From CAYINU01 sp964364855 (GTDB taxonomy: Bacteria; Margulisbacteria; Marinamargulisbacteria; CAYINU01), in the NCBI GenBank assembly GCA_964364855.1, contig CAYINU010000052.1, positions 1-14,653 of the forward strand: 14,653 bases of DNA, written 5' to 3'. Every line of letters begins with the position of its first letter. Within the stretch, counting starts at the first letter, position 1. The position numbers were made by a program, and so were the translations under genes. Below, piece after piece: positions 13,935 to 14,653 of the stretch. A model generated the notes under the pieces. The model was not told the origin of the DNA. It was given only the letters and a program-made list of their open reading frames with translations, and did not search any database.

Positions 13935-14567
13935 CTATGGCCGTTTTCGCCATTTGCGAATTTTGGACCGCACGTCAGGTTGTCGCAGCACATGAAATAG
14001 CGTTGGCAATACGGAGACCAGGATAATCACAATGACAATCGGCAGCAGATATTGATCGATGTCCGGAATCGACCGTCCGAGAAAATAACCGAGTACGGTC
14101 AGGCCGATCGCCCATAAAAAACCGCCCAATAGGTTGAACATCAAAAACCGGCGGTAATGCATATTACCCACCCCGGCCAAAATGGGCGCAAACGTCCGAA
14201 TAACAGGCAGAAATCGCGCTAACACGATGGCTTTGCCGCCATGTTTTTCATAAAACGTATGGGCACTTTCCAAGTGGTGGCGATTAAAAAAACGAGAATC
14301 TTCCCGTTTGAAAATGGCAGGGCCTACGCGTCTGCCAAATGCGTATCCCACGCTGTCTCCGATAACAGCGGCGATAAACGACCCCAGGCACAGGGTGCCG
14401 AGTTTAAAATACCCCTGGGAGGCCAGAAACCCGGCCGTAAAAAGAAGGCTGTCGCCGGGCAGAAAAAAACCGACTAACAGGCCCGATTCGGCAAAAATAA
14501 TCGCCCAGATACCCACGTATCCGACACCGATGATGAGAGAACGAAGATCAGTATGCAGTAATTCCAA
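13935..14567 (-). CDS. DedA-family membrane protein
   Basis: DedA proteins are integral membrane transporters implicated in recycling of undecaprenyl-phosphate or phospholipids and in membrane-potential-dependent resistance. The 210-residue protein has about five hydrophobic segments. Key residues of the E. coli YqjA type are present with identical spacing: Glu27 and Asp39 (FAESGLLVGFFLPGDSL), and Arg118 and Arg124 (ARFLPVIRTFAP). The C-terminus is basic (KIRKWRKRP). The start is TTG at 14567 with AAGG seven bases upstream. It lies 68 bases before the Spy-like gene on the same strand without a visible terminator, so readthrough is possible. The remaining 86 bases to the window end hold nothing I can name. 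Confidence 0.92.
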   Translation of the reverse strand: MELLHTDLRSLIIGVGYVGIWAIIFAESGLLVGFFLPGDSLLFTAGFLASQGYFKLGTLCLGSFIAAVIGDSVGYAFGRRVGPAIFKREDSRFFNRHHLESAHTFYEKHGGKAIVLARFLPVIRTFAPILAGVGNMHYRRFLMFNLLGGFLWAIGLTVLGYFLGRSIPDIDQYLLPIVIVIILVSVLPTLFHVLRQPDVRSKIRKWRKRP

Positions 14568-14653
14568 TGGACGGCCTTAAGACGTATAAAATCAACGTAT
14601 TCTCCGATCATCTCATACCGAGAAGGGCGTGACAAACAGTTTTTAGGCAGGAA

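Noticed and set aside
14581..14602. ACGTAT direct repeat upstream of dedA as an operator
   Set aside because: Two copies of a six-base word in an AT-rich stretch are too weak to support a call.

Overview
The window is a compact, gene-dense bacterial chromosome segment with about 18 protein genes and almost no spare intergenic DNA. It has no tRNA, rRNA, CRISPR array or complete mobile element. Most genes are housekeeping, with strongly coupled operons (4, 8 and 10-20 nt overlaps) and frequent non-ATG starts (TTG for cysS, the thioesterase and dedA; GTG for ispE). A periplasmic Spy/CpxP-like protein with a signal peptide suggests a diderm (Gram-negative-type) cell, and ispE shows that isoprenoids are made by the MEP route. 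The proteins do not look like any well-known model genus to me, so an uncultured or poorly sampled phylum is plausible. I cannot assign a taxon from sequence alone.

Layout. (1) 1-1593, plus strand: a short leader with a decayed repeat, a perfect dyad and a promoter, then a tiny ribbon-helix-helix (RHH) gene overlapping homoserine dehydrogenase (hom). (2) 1594-2887, plus strand: an AT-richer control region with three dyads spaced exactly 30 bp apart, then an orphan ORC/Cdc6-like AAA+ ATPase with a C-terminal winged helix. (3) 2890-6754, minus strand: panD, cdaA (diadenylate cyclase), panB and a hotdog thioesterase, each overlapping the next, followed by cysS. (4) 6943-12715, plus strand: rpsO, a terminator/attenuator, pnp, an M16 zinc peptidase, a secreted class-A-type serine hydrolase, then (after an internal promoter) an unknown 91-residue protein and ispE. 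(5) 12697-14567, minus strand: a DedA membrane protein, then a Spy/CpxP-like periplasmic protein, an ECF sigma factor and a one-TM small protein that looks like an anti-sigma factor.

How they fit together. PanD (beta-alanine) and PanB (ketopantoate) feed pantothenate and CoA synthesis; the c-di-AMP synthase CdaA lies between them in one coupled transcription unit, without its usual partners CdaR (YbbR) or GlmM. rpsO-pnp is a widely conserved RNA/translation unit. The Spy-like/sigma/small TM trio has the parts list of a CnrYXH-type envelope or metal signalling module. The most unusual material is the AAA+ ATPase with its three-dyad control region, the RHH-hom pair, the cdaA-in-pantothenate operon and the sigma trio.
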